Of a stretch of DNA of 64,000 nucleotides, positions 42,743 through 51,784 are shown one piece after another. Each line of letters opens with the position of its first letter. The first letter of the stretch is position 1. The DNA comes from Nitrospirillum sp034427435 (GTDB lineage: Bacteria; Pseudomonadota; Alphaproteobacteria; Azospirillales; Azospirillaceae). The DNA lies in the NCBI RefSeq assembly GCF_034427435.1, contig NZ_JAXQNP010000002.1, positions 558,001 to 622,000 on the forward strand. Reading direction: 5' to 3'. A program made the position numbers and the translations under genes. The notes under the pieces are model-generated. The model was not told the DNA's origin and did no database searches. It was given only the letters and a program-made list of their open reading frames with translations.

Positions 42743-42844
42743 AGAGCGAGATGCGATCATGTCTGATCGCATCTCGCTCTTAACCTGTTCATGATAGAGC
42801 GGATTTACACGATCAGGTGACTACACCTGATCGCGTTCCGCTCT
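42743..42844. repeat. Pair of related palindromic repeats
   Basis: The first hairpin (42743-42780) is a perfect 17-bp stem, AGAGCGAGATGCGATCA and its complement with a four-base loop. The second (42796-42844) has AGAGCGGA...GATCAGGTG arms with a few mismatches. Both share the AGAGCG ends and the GATCA core, like a REP pair. They fill the gap between the SDR gene and the ParA-like gene. Confidence 0.8.
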
Positions 42845-42855
42845 AAGGCCGCGCC

Positions 42856-43485
42856 TCAGCCGTTCGGGTCCACGATGAACGTCATCAGCGGCGCCCAGTC
42901 CTGGCGCAGGTCGGCCAGACGCTTGGCCTTCTGGTCGAACAGGGTGAGGCCGGCGGCGGCGGCATCGGGGTAGGCCTGGCTGTCGCGCAGGCGGGTCACC
43001 ACCCGATGGCCCACGGTGCCCAGGAAGGTGTCCAGCCGGTCGGCGGCGCGGGTGCGGGCGCGCACGCGGTTGCCCACCACCGCCACGGCCTTGCGGCTTT
43101 TGCGGATGGGCTTCAACTCATCCAGCTTTTTCAGGAAGCGCTCGGTCGCCTGCTCATCAAAGGCGCCGGGCAGCAGGGGCAGCACCACCACGTCGGCCTC
43201 GGCCACCAGTTGCTCCACCTCTTTGGCCTTGAGGGCCGCCGGCGCGTCGATGACCAGCACGTCGGCGCCCTTGGGCACGCTGCCGATTTCCTTCGTCCAG
43301 TCCAAGGCGGCGATGACCGGGGCCGTCACCGGGCGCCGGGCCAGCCAGCCCAGGGACGATTTCTGCCGGTCGACATCGGCCAGCACCGTCTGCCGGCCCT
43401 CGCCGGCGAAGGCGGCGGCCAGGTGGGTGGCGACCGTGGTCTTGCCGACGCCGCCCTTGATGTTGGCCACGAGGATGGAAAGCAT
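42856..43485 (-). CDS. ParA/MinD-like P-loop ATPase
   Basis: A 209-residue ATPase of the partitioning family. The deviant Walker A is NIKGGVGKTTVATHLA at residues 8-23; Walker A' is VDRQKSSLGWL, and Walker B is DVLVIDAPAAL. It lacks the N-terminal helix-turn-helix of chromosomal ParA and has no ParB beside it, so it is an orphan that may position or count some cellular cargo. The ATG at 43485 gives MLSILVANIKGGVGKTT, the normal start. The CYTH-CHAD gene ends 46 bases upstream on the same strand. Confidence 0.9.
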   Translation of the reverse strand: MLSILVANIKGGVGKTTVATHLAAAFAGEGRQTVLADVDRQKSSLGWLARRPVTAPVIAALDWTKEIGSVPKGADVLVIDAPAALKAKEVEQLVAEADVVVLPLLPGAFDEQATERFLKKLDELKPIRKSRKAVAVVGNRVRARTRAADRLDTFLGTVGHRVVTRLRDSQAYPDAAAAGLTLFDQKAKRLADLRQDWAPLMTFIVDPNG

Positions 43486-43531
43486 GAGGCGCCAATTCCC
43501 TTGAATATGCTGCGATTGAAAGACGGAGGGG

Positions 43532-45205
43532 TCAGGAGGGCGGGTGCGGCCAGTGGTCCGCCGGCGTCCAGAAGGGGTCGGCGTCCATGAAATCCTCCAC
43601 CGCGCGGCAGAGCGCCTCCTCCCCCACGGCCATGTGGGCGGCATGCCACCCCAGCACCAGGCCGGCGCCCATTTCCCAGCCGGCCCAGGCGACGCCGGCA
43701 CGCTCCGCCGCGCGGGCGGCGGCCAAGTCGGCCCGAAGGTCGCGGATCAGCCCATCCATGGTGGCGACGTCGTTCAGGTGGCCCAGCCCATCCTGCAAGG
43801 CGGACAGCCGTTCCAGATAACGGCGCACGCCCTTCTGCGGGTAAATCTCGCGGAAGAAGTCCACGGCGTAGCGCAGCTTCTTCAAAGCGATGCGCAGGCC
43901 ATGGCGGGCCGGGGCGTCCAGCCGGGCGAAGTGGCGGCCCCGCTTGGCGGCGCGATGGCGCTGACGGGTCAGCACGGCGTCGGCGAAAGGCAGCAGGGGC
44001 TGGCCCAGCCAGGCCAGGCGCTCGGCCGGCGCGTCGTCGCGCCAGCAGCGTCCATCCACCCACCGCCCCAGGGTCAGCAGCAATTCGGTGTAGCCGGGGC
44101 CGGACACGGCGGCCCGCGCGGCGGCATGGCCACGGCCCCGGGCGCCCTGCGCCGCCACGGTCAGCGCGTGCAGGCTTTCCTGCTCCGGCATCGCCGCCGA
44201 CACCGGCGCCAGCAGCTCCTCCAGGAACACGTCCCAGGAGCGGGCGGGGCCGACGGCATCGGCCAGGCCCTTCAGGGCGGCCTTCAGGGTGGCGCCCTGG
44301 GCGTCGGGCAGGATGGCCTTGAACAGCGTCAGGGCGGAGCGCAGGCGGCGGACCGCCACGCGCAGCTGATGCACGCCCGAGGGATCGCCGGCCAGCACCG
44401 CCGCCTCGTTGGCCGCCATGTGGTGCAGGCAGGCGCGGGCAACGCCGGCCAGGGCCGCTTCCACCGTCTCGTCGGGCTTGAAGTTCAGGGGGCCGGCCTT
44501 CACGGCCTTGGCGGGCGCCACCTCCCCCCGCGCCAGGGCATAGCCCCGGTCAGCCTTGCTGCGCGGTTCCAGACGCAGCGGCACGGTGCGGTGCAGGGCC
44601 AGCGCCAGGTCATAGAGCACGCGGCGGTCCTGGCCGGCGGCCAGTTCCAGTTCAACCTCCGCGATGGCCTCTTCCCGGCCGTCGGCGGCACGGGTGACGC
44701 CCTGGTCCACAGCCACCTCCACCGCCAGGCCGGCGGCCAGCGGCAGGGTGCGGGTCCAGCGCTTGACCTCGTTGCTGAACACCGGCGCCAGGCAGCGCAA
44801 GTCCACGCCCTCCAGCAGGGCCTGAGCGGCGGGGTCGGTGAAGGCCTGGGGCACCAGGTGGCCGTCCGGCGCCGGGATTTCCCATTCCGACCGGGACATG
44901 GCCATGCCGGCCCCGGCCGAGGGCCCCTTCAGCGTCTGCAGAACCTTGGCGCCTGATTGGCGCAGGCGCAGGCTGACGCCCCGGGCGGCCAGTTCCCCCT
45001 CCGGCGTGTCGAAGTAGGTGTTGCGCAGGGTCTTGGTGACGGCGCGGGCGCCGGCCAGGACGGGCGCGGACTTCAGCCGGGACAGGTGCTCCGGCGCCAC
45101 CGCCAGCTTCAGCTCGATCTCCTGCGGGGCATCCGCCTCCACAGGAATGGCCACACCCTCCGTCAAGGCGGAAGGGGCGGGGGACGGCGACGGGTTTTCA
45201 GGCAT
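43532..45205 (-). CDS. CYTH and CHAD domain protein (inorganic triphosphatase type)
   Basis: A 557-residue two-domain protein. The N-terminal CYTH domain (about 25-225) has EIELKLAV (the ExExK signature), TYFDTPEGELAARGVSLRLR and EVELELAAG, the tunnel residues that bind triphosphate and metal. The C-terminal CHAD domain (about 240-545) has HQLRVAVRRLRSALTLFK and ALKKLRYAVDFFREI, conserved histidine/basic helices known to bind polyphosphate. The architecture matches bacterial inorganic triphosphatases such as YgiF. CHAD suggests association with polyphosphate granules. It is followed by a ParA-like ATPase on the same strand. Confidence 0.92.
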   Translation of the reverse strand: MPENPSPSPAPSALTEGVAIPVEADAPQEIELKLAVAPEHLSRLKSAPVLAGARAVTKTLRNTYFDTPEGELAARGVSLRLRQSGAKVLQTLKGPSAGAGMAMSRSEWEIPAPDGHLVPQAFTDPAAQALLEGVDLRCLAPVFSNEVKRWTRTLPLAAGLAVEVAVDQGVTRAADGREEAIAEVELELAAGQDRRVLYDLALALHRTVPLRLEPRSKADRGYALARGEVAPAKAVKAGPLNFKPDETVEAALAGVARACLHHMAANEAAVLAGDPSGVHQLRVAVRRLRSALTLFKAILPDAQGATLKAALKGLADAVGPARSWDVFLEELLAPVSAAMPEQESLHALTVAAQGARGRGHAAARAAVSGPGYTELLLTLGRWVDGRCWRDDAPAERLAWLGQPLLPFADAVLTRQRHRAAKRGRHFARLDAPARHGLRIALKKLRYAVDFFREIYPQKGVRRYLERLSALQDGLGHLNDVATMDGLIRDLRADLAAARAAERAGVAWAGWEMGAGLVLGWHAAHMAVGEEALCRAVEDFMDADPFWTPADHWPHPPS

Positions 45206-45336
45206 CGAGGCGGGAATCCGGCATTGACAGGGGCGGCGGCCACGGGGGCGCCCCCTTGTCCCTCAACGCTATAGGACGCGAGGGTCCGCGACAATATGGG
45301 TAAAGGTGAAACTTTCGCGGGCTGGCCAGCGCACCG

Positions 45337-45921
45337 TCACAGGTGTCCATGCCGCACGATGGCCAGGTTGATGGCCAGGTGCACCACCACCATGAGGGTG
45401 AACCACAGGGCACGGGCCGCCGGATATGTGGCCCGCACCGCCCACAGCTGCCCGAACGACAAGGCGACATGCAGCAGGCTGGGCACCGACCGCGCCACCA
45501 GCACCGCGCCCAGCGCCAGCAAGGGCGGAAAGCCCAGGCCGAAGCAATGCGGATTGCCGGCGGCGCACAGCGGCAGCATGCCGCGCGCCAGCGCCCAGAC
45601 CGCGCCGCCCAGTTCCCACGCCGCCCAGGCATAGCCGGCGCTGATCGCCGCGCGGGTGTCGCGGTGGCTGAGCGATAGCAGCAGGTAGCGCCCCGCCTCC
45701 TCCACGCAGGCGCCCAGGATCAGCAGCAGGGTCACGGGCCCGACATGGCCGCCGGACAGGCCCAGCGCGCCCATGTCGCGCGACGCCCATCCCTCCATGG
45801 CCGTCACCCCGGGCAGGACCAGCAGGCCGGCGGCCAGCACCCGCCCCTCCAGCACGCCGCGACGGGCCAACACCAGGGTGACCAGGGCCAGGAGGACCAG
45901 GAAAAGGATGTAGTAGATCAC
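45337..45921 (-). CDS. Membrane protein resembling YhfC-type glutamic intramembrane proteases
   Basis: A 194-residue protein with about six membrane helices. The helix containing CVEEAGRYLLL (Glu74, Glu75, Arg78) has the EExxR motif. Later helices contribute conserved histidines (LHVALSFGQ and VVHLAINLAIV), the layout of the YhfC/PrsW/CPBP glutamic-type intramembrane proteases. The start is GTG at 45921 with GGAG six bases upstream. The substrate is unknown, and the enzyme assignment rests on these motifs alone. Confidence 0.68.
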   Translation of the reverse strand: MIYYILFLVLLALVTLVLARRGVLEGRVLAAGLLVLPGVTAMEGWASRDMGALGLSGGHVGPVTLLLILGACVEEAGRYLLLSLSHRDTRAAISAGYAWAAWELGGAVWALARGMLPLCAAGNPHCFGLGFPPLLALGAVLVARSVPSLLHVALSFGQLWAVRATYPAARALWFTLMVVVHLAINLAIVRHGHL

Positions 45922-46073
45922 GAACGCTCCCCCATGCTCCTCAATCGCCGTGGCGCCAGCATCCGCCTTTCGGCCAGACTGGTGTAGCGGGCCGCCTTGT
46001 GCGGTTGCAACAGGGTCCCGCCTATGCTTCCTTGGCCCCCGTCTTTCGCTTTTATGGGCCGGGAACCGACGCC

Positions 46074-47270
46074 ATGACCTTCAAGACCCTAGACGATATC
46101 GCCCCCGCCAGCCGCACCGTGCTGGTCCGCGCCGACCTTAACGTCCCGGTGCAGGACGGCCAGGTCACGGACGCCACCCGCCTGGTCCGTCTGGTCCCCA
46201 CCCTGAAGGAATTGGCCTCCAAGGGCGCCAAGGTCGTGGTGCTGTCGCATTTTGGCCGGCCCAAGAACGGCCCGGATGAGAAGAACTCCCTGCGCCAGGT
46301 GGTGCCGGCCCTGTCCGACGCCCTGGGCGCGCCCGTGGCCTTCGCCAGCGACTGCATCGGCAAGCCGGCGCAGGACGCCATCCGCGCCCTGGAAAAGGGC
46401 CAGGTGCTGGTGCTGGAGAATCTGCGCTTCCACGCCGGTGAGGAAAAGAACGATCCGGCGTTCGCCGCCGAGCTGGCCAAGCTGGGCGACCTCTACGTCA
46501 ACGACGCCTTCTCCGCCGCCCACCGCGCCCATGCCTCGACCGAGGCGCTGGCCCGCCTGCTGCCGGCGGCGGCCGGCCGCCTGATGCAGGCCGAACTGGT
46601 GGCCCTGTCCAAGGCCCTGGGCCAGCCGCAGCGGCCCGTGGCGGCCGTGGTCGGCGGCGCCAAGATCAGCACCAAGCTGGACCTGCTGCTGAACCTGGTG
46701 GGCAAGGTCGACATCCTGGCGCTGGGCGGCGGCATGGCCAACACCTTCCTCTACGCCCAGGGCGTGGACGTCGGCGCCTCGCTGGCGGAAAAGGACATGG
46801 CCGACCAGGCCCGCGCCATCCTGGCCAAGGCCGAGGCCGGCGGCTGCCAGATCCTGCTGCCCAAGGACGGCGCGGTGGCCAAGCAGTTCAAGGCCCACGC
46901 CCCCTCGCGCATCGCCGCCCCCGGCGACATCGCCGCCGATGAGATGATCCTGGACGCCGGTCCCGCCACCGTCGCCTATTACGGTGAGAAGTTGGCCACC
47001 GCCAAGACGGTGGTGTGGAACGGCCCCATGGGCGCCTTCGAGATCGAACCCTTCGACGCCGCCACCAACGCCGTGGCCAAGATCGTGGCCGACCTGACCA
47101 AGGCCGGCACCGTCCTGTCCGTGGCCGGCGGCGGCGACACCGTCGCGGCCCTGGAGCATGCCGGCGTGGCCGACGCCTTCAGCTACATCTCCACCGCCGG
47201 CGGCGCCTTCCTGGAATGGCTGGAAGGCAAGGAACTGCCGGGCGTGAAGGCTTTGGAGACGGCCGCCTAA
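46074..47270 (+). CDS. pgk: Phosphoglycerate kinase
   Basis: A 398-residue glycolytic enzyme making ATP from 1,3-bisphosphoglycerate. N-domain motifs: VLVRADLNVPVQDG, LSHFGRPK, ENLRFHAGEE, NDAFSAAHRAHAS. C-domain motifs: VVGGAKISTKLDLL, VWNGPMGAFE, VAGGGDTVAALE and the final YISTAGGAFLEWLEGKELPG. The frame is open further upstream, but the ATG at 46074 (MTFKTLDDIAP) gives the family N-terminus. Confidence 0.98.
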   Translation: MTFKTLDDIAPASRTVLVRADLNVPVQDGQVTDATRLVRLVPTLKELASKGAKVVVLSHFGRPKNGPDEKNSLRQVVPALSDALGAPVAFASDCIGKPAQDAIRALEKGQVLVLENLRFHAGEEKNDPAFAAELAKLGDLYVNDAFSAAHRAHASTEALARLLPAAAGRLMQAELVALSKALGQPQRPVAAVVGGAKISTKLDLLLNLVGKVDILALGGGMANTFLYAQGVDVGASLAEKDMADQARAILAKAEAGGCQILLPKDGAVAKQFKAHAPSRIAAPGDIAADEMILDAGPATVAYYGEKLATAKTVVWNGPMGAFEIEPFDAATNAVAKIVADLTKAGTVLSVAGGGDTVAALEHAGVADAFSYISTAGGAFLEWLEGKELPGVKALETAA

Positions 47271-47345
47271 AGCAAGCAAAGGCAAAAGCTCGGGGGCGCT
47301 GTGAAAACGTGCGTCCCCGATAGTCTCTCCTGTGAAGGGGCGCCG

Positions 47346-47567
47346 ATGGCCTACTGGGTGAAGCGCATCCTGCTTAAAAGCGGTGAGTTGGTAACCGAAC
47401 GCGAACTGCGCCAGGACGAAAATTTATTCGAAGGGCCCACCCCGGTGGTTGGCGACATACTGCACGTCAGCTGTCGCGGGCGGCGGTTTACCGCCAAAGT
47501 CATCTGGGGCCATTGGCCTGAGCATATCGAAACGGACCTCACGCCCTTGCGCGTGGAAGAGATTTAA
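47346..47567 (+). CDS. Small conserved-looking hypothetical protein, 73 aa
   Basis: Starts MAYWVKRILLKSGELVTERE at 47346 with GAAGGGG upstream, and has a compact mixed sequence with GDILHVSCRGRRFTAKVIWG, suggesting a small beta-barrel. Codon use resembles real genes rather than a shadow. It follows pgk after 75 bases and overlaps the convergent YgjP-like gene by four bases. No function is known to me. An ATG at 47301 would add 15 residues. Confidence 0.7.
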   Translation: MAYWVKRILLKSGELVTERELRQDENLFEGPTPVVGDILHVSCRGRRFTAKVIWGHWPEHIETDLTPLRVEEI

Positions 47568-48358
47568 CCAAACCGGTGCAGCTTCGCTCCATGCGCCTTC
47601 AGCCAGGCGCGGGGCTTGTCCACATCACCAGCCAGCGCCGCGCACAGGGCCCAGAAGTTGGGGCCGTGGTTCATCTCCTTCAGGTGCGCCACCTCGTGTG
47701 CCACGACATACGCGACGATCTGTGGCGGCGCCAGGATCAGGCGCCAGGAATAGCTGATGCGGCCGGTGGCGGAGCAACTGCCCCAGCGGCTGCGGGTGTC
47801 GCGCACGGAAACGCCGCTGGCGCGCAAGCCGGCGCGGGCCGCCGTTTCGGCCGTAAGGGCCGACAGGTGGCGCCGCGCCTCCGCCTTCAGGAAGTCGGTC
47901 ACGCGGCGGTTCAGGAACTCCGCCTCCCCGCCCACGCACAGCTCCAAGCCGGCCGGCCCATCCACCAGGCGGGCACCGCCCCGGCGTCCGGGGTCGTGGC
48001 GGATGATGGCCGAACGGCCCAGCAGAGGCACCGCCATGCCATCGACGAAGGGCTGACGCGGCGGCAGCGCCGCCAGGCGGGCGTTCACCCAATCCAGATG
48101 CCGCCCGACGAAACCCGCGACCTCGGCATCGCCAACGCGGGGTGGCACGGTGACGCGCACGGTGTCGGTGGCGCCATCGACCTTCAGCGACAGGCGGCGC
48201 GCGCGCGGACTGCGCCGCACCTCGACCGGCAGGGCTATGCCGGCGACGCGCAAGTGCGACACCGTGGTCGGTATTACCCGCGCCTTCGTCCTGGTTCTCG
48301 GTGCGGGCTTTTTCGGGGCGGTCAGCCCCATGCCGCGCAGCAGGCCCATCAAACCCAT
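47564..48358 (-). CDS. YgjP-like (M48/SprT-type) metal-dependent hydrolase
   Basis: A roughly 264-residue putative zinc metallopeptidase of the YgjP (DUF45) family. Key motif: VVAHEVAHLKEMNHGPNFWA, with the HExxH histidines and a third histidine in MNHGP. The preceding TRSRWGSCSATGRISYSWRL is the family signature. The N-terminal part (RSPRARRLSLKVDG) is also typical. Cytoplasmic, substrate unknown. Several ATGs lie close together at the start (48358, 48349), and upstream residues are low complexity. Confidence 0.87.
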   Translation of the reverse strand: MGLMGLLRGMGLTAPKKPAPRTRTKARVIPTTVSHLRVAGIALPVEVRRSPRARRLSLKVDGATDTVRVTVPPRVGDAEVAGFVGRHLDWVNARLAALPPRQPFVDGMAVPLLGRSAIIRHDPGRRGGARLVDGPAGLELCVGGEAEFLNRRVTDFLKAEARRHLSALTAETAARAGLRASGVSVRDTRSRWGSCSATGRISYSWRLILAPPQIVAYVVAHEVAHLKEMNHGPNFWALCAALAGDVDKPRAWLKAHGAKLHRFG

Positions 48359-48511
48359 CGGCCCCGGCCCTCGATTCCTCCAGCGGCCATACCAATGGCC
48401 CGCCACCTGTACCCTATATACGGTGTCCGGTGCCCGAGCGCACCCCCATAGAGGTCATAGGGCGGGGGTGGGATCATTGGCGGAAACCGCGTCCCGGCCC
48501 GTTTCCCTGCC

Positions 48512-48557
48512 CCCAAAAGCGAACCCCCGCGCCGGTCAGGGTCGCGGGGGTTCTTTT
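48512..48557. terminator. Strong bidirectional-looking terminator hairpin
   Basis: CCCAAAAGCGAACCCCCGCG pairs with TCGCGGGGGTTCTTTTGG across a ten-base loop, with A-tract and T-tract on either side. It lies upstream of the minus-strand YgjP-like gene and before the AT-richer region preceding glpK. Its natural use is unclear, since no known gene ends here. Confidence 0.65.
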
Positions 48558-48598
48558 GGCTTCAGCGAAGCTCAGATATCCATCGAGCGATACACCGG

Positions 48599-48767
48599 TC
48601 AGAAACCGGCGTTAGCTACAGCTATATATGTGGAGTTGGTCACACAACTCATACAGTACGCATCGGTGGAGTCATGGTTTGACGCACCCTCCTGGTTACG
48701 GGCAACACATCGAATACTGCATGCATTCGACGATTTACCTGATCTGGTGGGCTAATCTGGTTTCTGA
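48599..48767. mobile_element. Possible MITE-like element or transposon remnant with imperfect terminal inverted repeats
   Basis: A 169-bp stretch, lower in GC than its surroundings, is bounded by TCAGAAACCGGCGTTAGC on the left and GCTAATCTGGTTTCTGA on the right. These are imperfect inverted repeats with nine perfect outer bases. Inside are smaller symmetries (TAGCTACAGCTA, GAGTTG-N6-CAACTC). No clear target duplication flanks it and no transposase is seen. Apart from the hairpin at 48512, the rest of the 48359-48969 gap shows nothing clear. Confidence 0.4.
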
Positions 48768-48969
48768 TGCCTCCTGAGTGCTTCGGTAAGACAGATGGTG
48801 CGCCTGTTACAGTTCCGCGTCAACCCCATTACGCAGCACTTTTCGCCCCCCTTCTGGATAGCTTTTTCCGACCCCGGCGTTGACAGGGTGGCCCCCGCGA
48901 CGCACCGTCGGCGTACAGCGCACGGGCGACCAAGGCCCGTGATAACAAGACCCTGAGGGAGGGGCCCCG

Positions 48970-50460
48970 ATGCCCGCCGACCTGATCCTGGCCATCGACC
49001 AGGGAACCACCTCGACCCGCGCCATCCTGTTCAACGCCGGGGGCCGGCCCGTGGCCACGGCCCAGCGGGAACTGCCGCAGCATTATCCCGCCGACGGTCA
49101 GGTGGAGCATGACCCCGAGGATATCTGGCGCGACACCGTCGCCGTCTGCCGGGGCGTGGTCGACAAGGCGGGGGTGGACGCCACCCGCGTGGCCGCCATC
49201 GGCATCACCAACCAGCGTGAGACGACGGTGGTGTGGGACCGCCGCACGGGGGAGGTGCTGCACCCCGCCATCGTCTGGCAGGATCGCCGCACCGCGGGAC
49301 TGTGCCAGGCCCTGCGCCGCGAAGGGGCGGAGGACATGGTGCGCCGGCGCACCGGCCTGCTGCTGGACCCCTATTTCTCCGCCACAAAGCTGGCCTGGAT
49401 CCTGGACACCGTGCCCGGCGCGCGGGCGCGGGCCGAGGCGGGGGAGCTGGCCTTCGGCACCATCGACTGTTTCCTGCTGTGGCGCCTGACCGGCGGGCAG
49501 GTCCACGCGACCGATGCCACCAACGCCGCCCGCACCCTGCTGTTCAACCTGGAGACCCTGGACTGGGACCCGGAATTGCTGCGCCTGTTCGGCATACCGG
49601 CGGCCGTCCTGCCCCGGGTGCTGGACAACGCCGGCCCCTTCGGCATCGCCACGGCGGATCTGCTGGGCCGCCCCGTCCCCGTGCTGGGCATGGCCGGCGA
49701 CCAGCAGGCCGCCGCCATAGGCCAAGCCTGCCTCACCCCCGGCATGATCAAGAGCACCTATGGCACCGGCTGCTTCGCCCTGATGAACATCGGCGACACA
49801 CCGCGACCATCCCATCACCGTCTGCTGACCACCCTGGCCTACCGCCTGGACGGCCGCGCCAGCTACGCGCTGGAAGGGTCGATCTTCGTGGCGGGCGCCG
49901 CCGTGCAATGGCTGCGCGACGGCTTGCGGCTGATCCCCGACGCGGCGGCCACCCAGGGCCACGCCACGGCCCTGGCCGACACCGGCGGCGTCTATCTGGT
50001 GCCGGCCTTCACCGGCCTGGGCGCCCCTTATTGGGACCCGGACGCGCGCGGCGCCATCCTGGGCCTGACCCGTGACAGCGGGGTCAGCCACATCGTGCGC
50101 GCCGCCCTGGAGTCCGTCTGCTACCAGACCCGCGACCTGATGGACGCCATGGCGGCGGACGGGGGCTGCGCCCTGACCGCCCTGCGCGTGGACGGCGGCA
50201 TGGTCGCCAACGACTGGCTGATGCAGTTCCTGGCCGACCAGTTGGACCTGACGGTGGAACGCCCCGCCGTGACCGAGACCACGGCCCTGGGCGCCGCCTT
50301 CCTGGCCGGCCTGGCCGCCGGCCTGTTCCCCAGCCTGGACGCCATCTCCGGCCTGTGGCGGGAGGAGCGGCGGTTCGAGCCTGCGGCCGACCCCGCCGCG
50401 CGGGAGCGCCTGTACGACGGGTGGAGACGGGCGGTGGGACGGGTGAGGACGACGTCCTGA
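48970..50460 (+). CDS. glpK: Glycerol kinase
   Basis: A 496-residue FGGY-family kinase producing sn-glycerol 3-phosphate. Motifs: LAIDQGTTSTRAILF (phosphate 1), GITNQRETTVVWDRRTGEVL, AIVWQDRRT, DPYFSATKLAWIL (substrate site), GMAGDQQAA, KSTYGTGCFALMNIG (phosphate 2), and RVDGGMVANDWLMQFLAD near the C-terminus. GAGGGAGGG lies just before the ATG. No glpF, glpD or glpR is adjacent, so it stands alone. Confidence 0.96.
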   Translation: MPADLILAIDQGTTSTRAILFNAGGRPVATAQRELPQHYPADGQVEHDPEDIWRDTVAVCRGVVDKAGVDATRVAAIGITNQRETTVVWDRRTGEVLHPAIVWQDRRTAGLCQALRREGAEDMVRRRTGLLLDPYFSATKLAWILDTVPGARARAEAGELAFGTIDCFLLWRLTGGQVHATDATNAARTLLFNLETLDWDPELLRLFGIPAAVLPRVLDNAGPFGIATADLLGRPVPVLGMAGDQQAAAIGQACLTPGMIKSTYGTGCFALMNIGDTPRPSHHRLLTTLAYRLDGRASYALEGSIFVAGAAVQWLRDGLRLIPDAAATQGHATALADTGGVYLVPAFTGLGAPYWDPDARGAILGLTRDSGVSHIVRAALESVCYQTRDLMDAMAADGGCALTALRVDGGMVANDWLMQFLADQLDLTVERPAVTETTALGAAFLAGLAAGLFPSLDAISGLWREERRFEPAADPAARERLYDGWRRAVGRVRTTS

Positions 50461-50619
50461 TCACCAGCCCCGCCGCGAAGCCGCGACGAAGAACCGCATG
50501 CCGTCCACTGCCCCCGTGGAGAACGGAGAGTGCAGCCCCTTCCCCCTATTCGCGCAGCGCGATAAATTGTTGCCAAGAGGAGATCCAAAAGGGATCCCAA
50601 ACGGGGAGATGAGCGGGAA

Positions 50620-51687
50620 ATGGGTGGGGGACTCAAGGCCTGGGGCGGTGCGGGGCGTCTGGCTGGGCTGGGACTGATGGGGCTGGCGCTGTGGGTGGCG
50701 CCCGCGCAGGCGGCGCCGAAATGCCAATTCGTCAAGATGGCCAGCCTACCGGTGAAAATGGAAGGCAACCGCCCCTTGATCCAGGGCAGCATCAACGGCC
50801 AGCCGGTGTACTTCCTGGTCGATACCGGTTCCTTCGGCAGCCTGTTGTTCCGCGAGTCGGCCGAGAAGCTGGGCCTGCGCCTGAACACGGTGGAGGGCGT
50901 AACCGTCTACGGCGTCGGCGGCGGCAGCGATATCTGGATCACCACCGTGGACAACCTGACCCTGGACGCGGCGTCGGTGAAGAACCTGAAGCTGAACGTG
51001 GTGGGGGGTGGCGCGGGCGGCGACGGTCCGGTGACCACGGCCGGCGTCCTGGGCGAGGACCTGCTGCGGCAGTTCGACGTCGAGATGGATTTGAGCCACG
51101 GCAAAATCAATCTCTATGACACCAAGAACTGCGACGACGTCGACCTCATTCCCTGGGACGATCCTTTCACGGTCACGGAATTTCCGACAGTGACCCGGGA
51201 TAACGCCCATATCCAGGTTCTGGTCCAGGTGAACGGCGCGCCGGTGCGGGCCGACCTGGATTCCGGCGCCTACTATTCCATCCTGACCACGGGCGACGCC
51301 GCCCGCGCCGGCGTCCTCCCTGAAAGCCCCGGCGTCATCGAGGTGGGCCGGGCCGGCGGCATCGGCGCGCGGCGGGAGCGGACGTGGATCGGCACCTTCG
51401 ACAGCTTCGGCATCGGTGAAGAAACCATCCGCCATCCCAAAATGCGCTTTGGCGACATGTTCAAGCACAGCACCGTGACCTTCACCGGCTCTCATATCCC
51501 GACGCAGGTGCTGCCGGCCGGAATGCTGCTGGGTGCCGACTTTCTGCGGGCGCACCATGTGATGATCGCCCACAGCCAGGGCAAGCTGTACGTCAGCTAT
51601 GTCGGCGGCACGGTGTTCCAGACGGATCAACCGCCGCCGGCGACAGCAGCGCCCCCCGCCGCCGCGCAGCCATCACCAAGCCCGTGA
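50620..51687 (+). CDS. Secreted retropepsin-like aspartic protease, paralogue 1 of 3
   Basis: A 355-residue protein with a signal peptide (hydrophobic 12-28, likely cleavage after AQA at 31). It has two successive retropepsin-type lobes, each with its own motif: Asp68-Thr-Gly (YFLVDTGSFGSLLF) and Asp214-Ser-Gly (ADLDSGAYYSIL), 146 residues apart. Each lobe ends with a flap/hydrophobic phrase, and the second closes LGADFLRAHHVMIAHSQGKL. Cys35 and Cys171 are kept in all three paralogues and may pair. It has a proline/alanine-rich tail. Two lobes in one chain would form a pepsin-like unit. Substrate unknown. Confidence 0.82.
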   Translation: MGGGLKAWGGAGRLAGLGLMGLALWVAPAQAAPKCQFVKMASLPVKMEGNRPLIQGSINGQPVYFLVDTGSFGSLLFRESAEKLGLRLNTVEGVTVYGVGGGSDIWITTVDNLTLDAASVKNLKLNVVGGGAGGDGPVTTAGVLGEDLLRQFDVEMDLSHGKINLYDTKNCDDVDLIPWDDPFTVTEFPTVTRDNAHIQVLVQVNGAPVRADLDSGAYYSILTTGDAARAGVLPESPGVIEVGRAGGIGARRERTWIGTFDSFGIGEETIRHPKMRFGDMFKHSTVTFTGSHIPTQVLPAGMLLGADFLRAHHVMIAHSQGKLYVSYVGGTVFQTDQPPPATAAPPAAAQPSPSP

Positions 51688-51784
51688 CCCAGGCGGGGCG
51701 GGGGCGGACCTTTAACCACAACAACGCCCAGATGGGCCGAGATGTACCGACGGGATTACAGCGACGATGATGGGGGAAGGATTT

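Noticed and set aside
48150..48755. Plus-strand open frame over the YgjP-like N-terminus and the AT-rich region
   Set aside because: The first part is antisense to a real gene and the rest has no start, ribosome site or recognised family. It does not support a gene.
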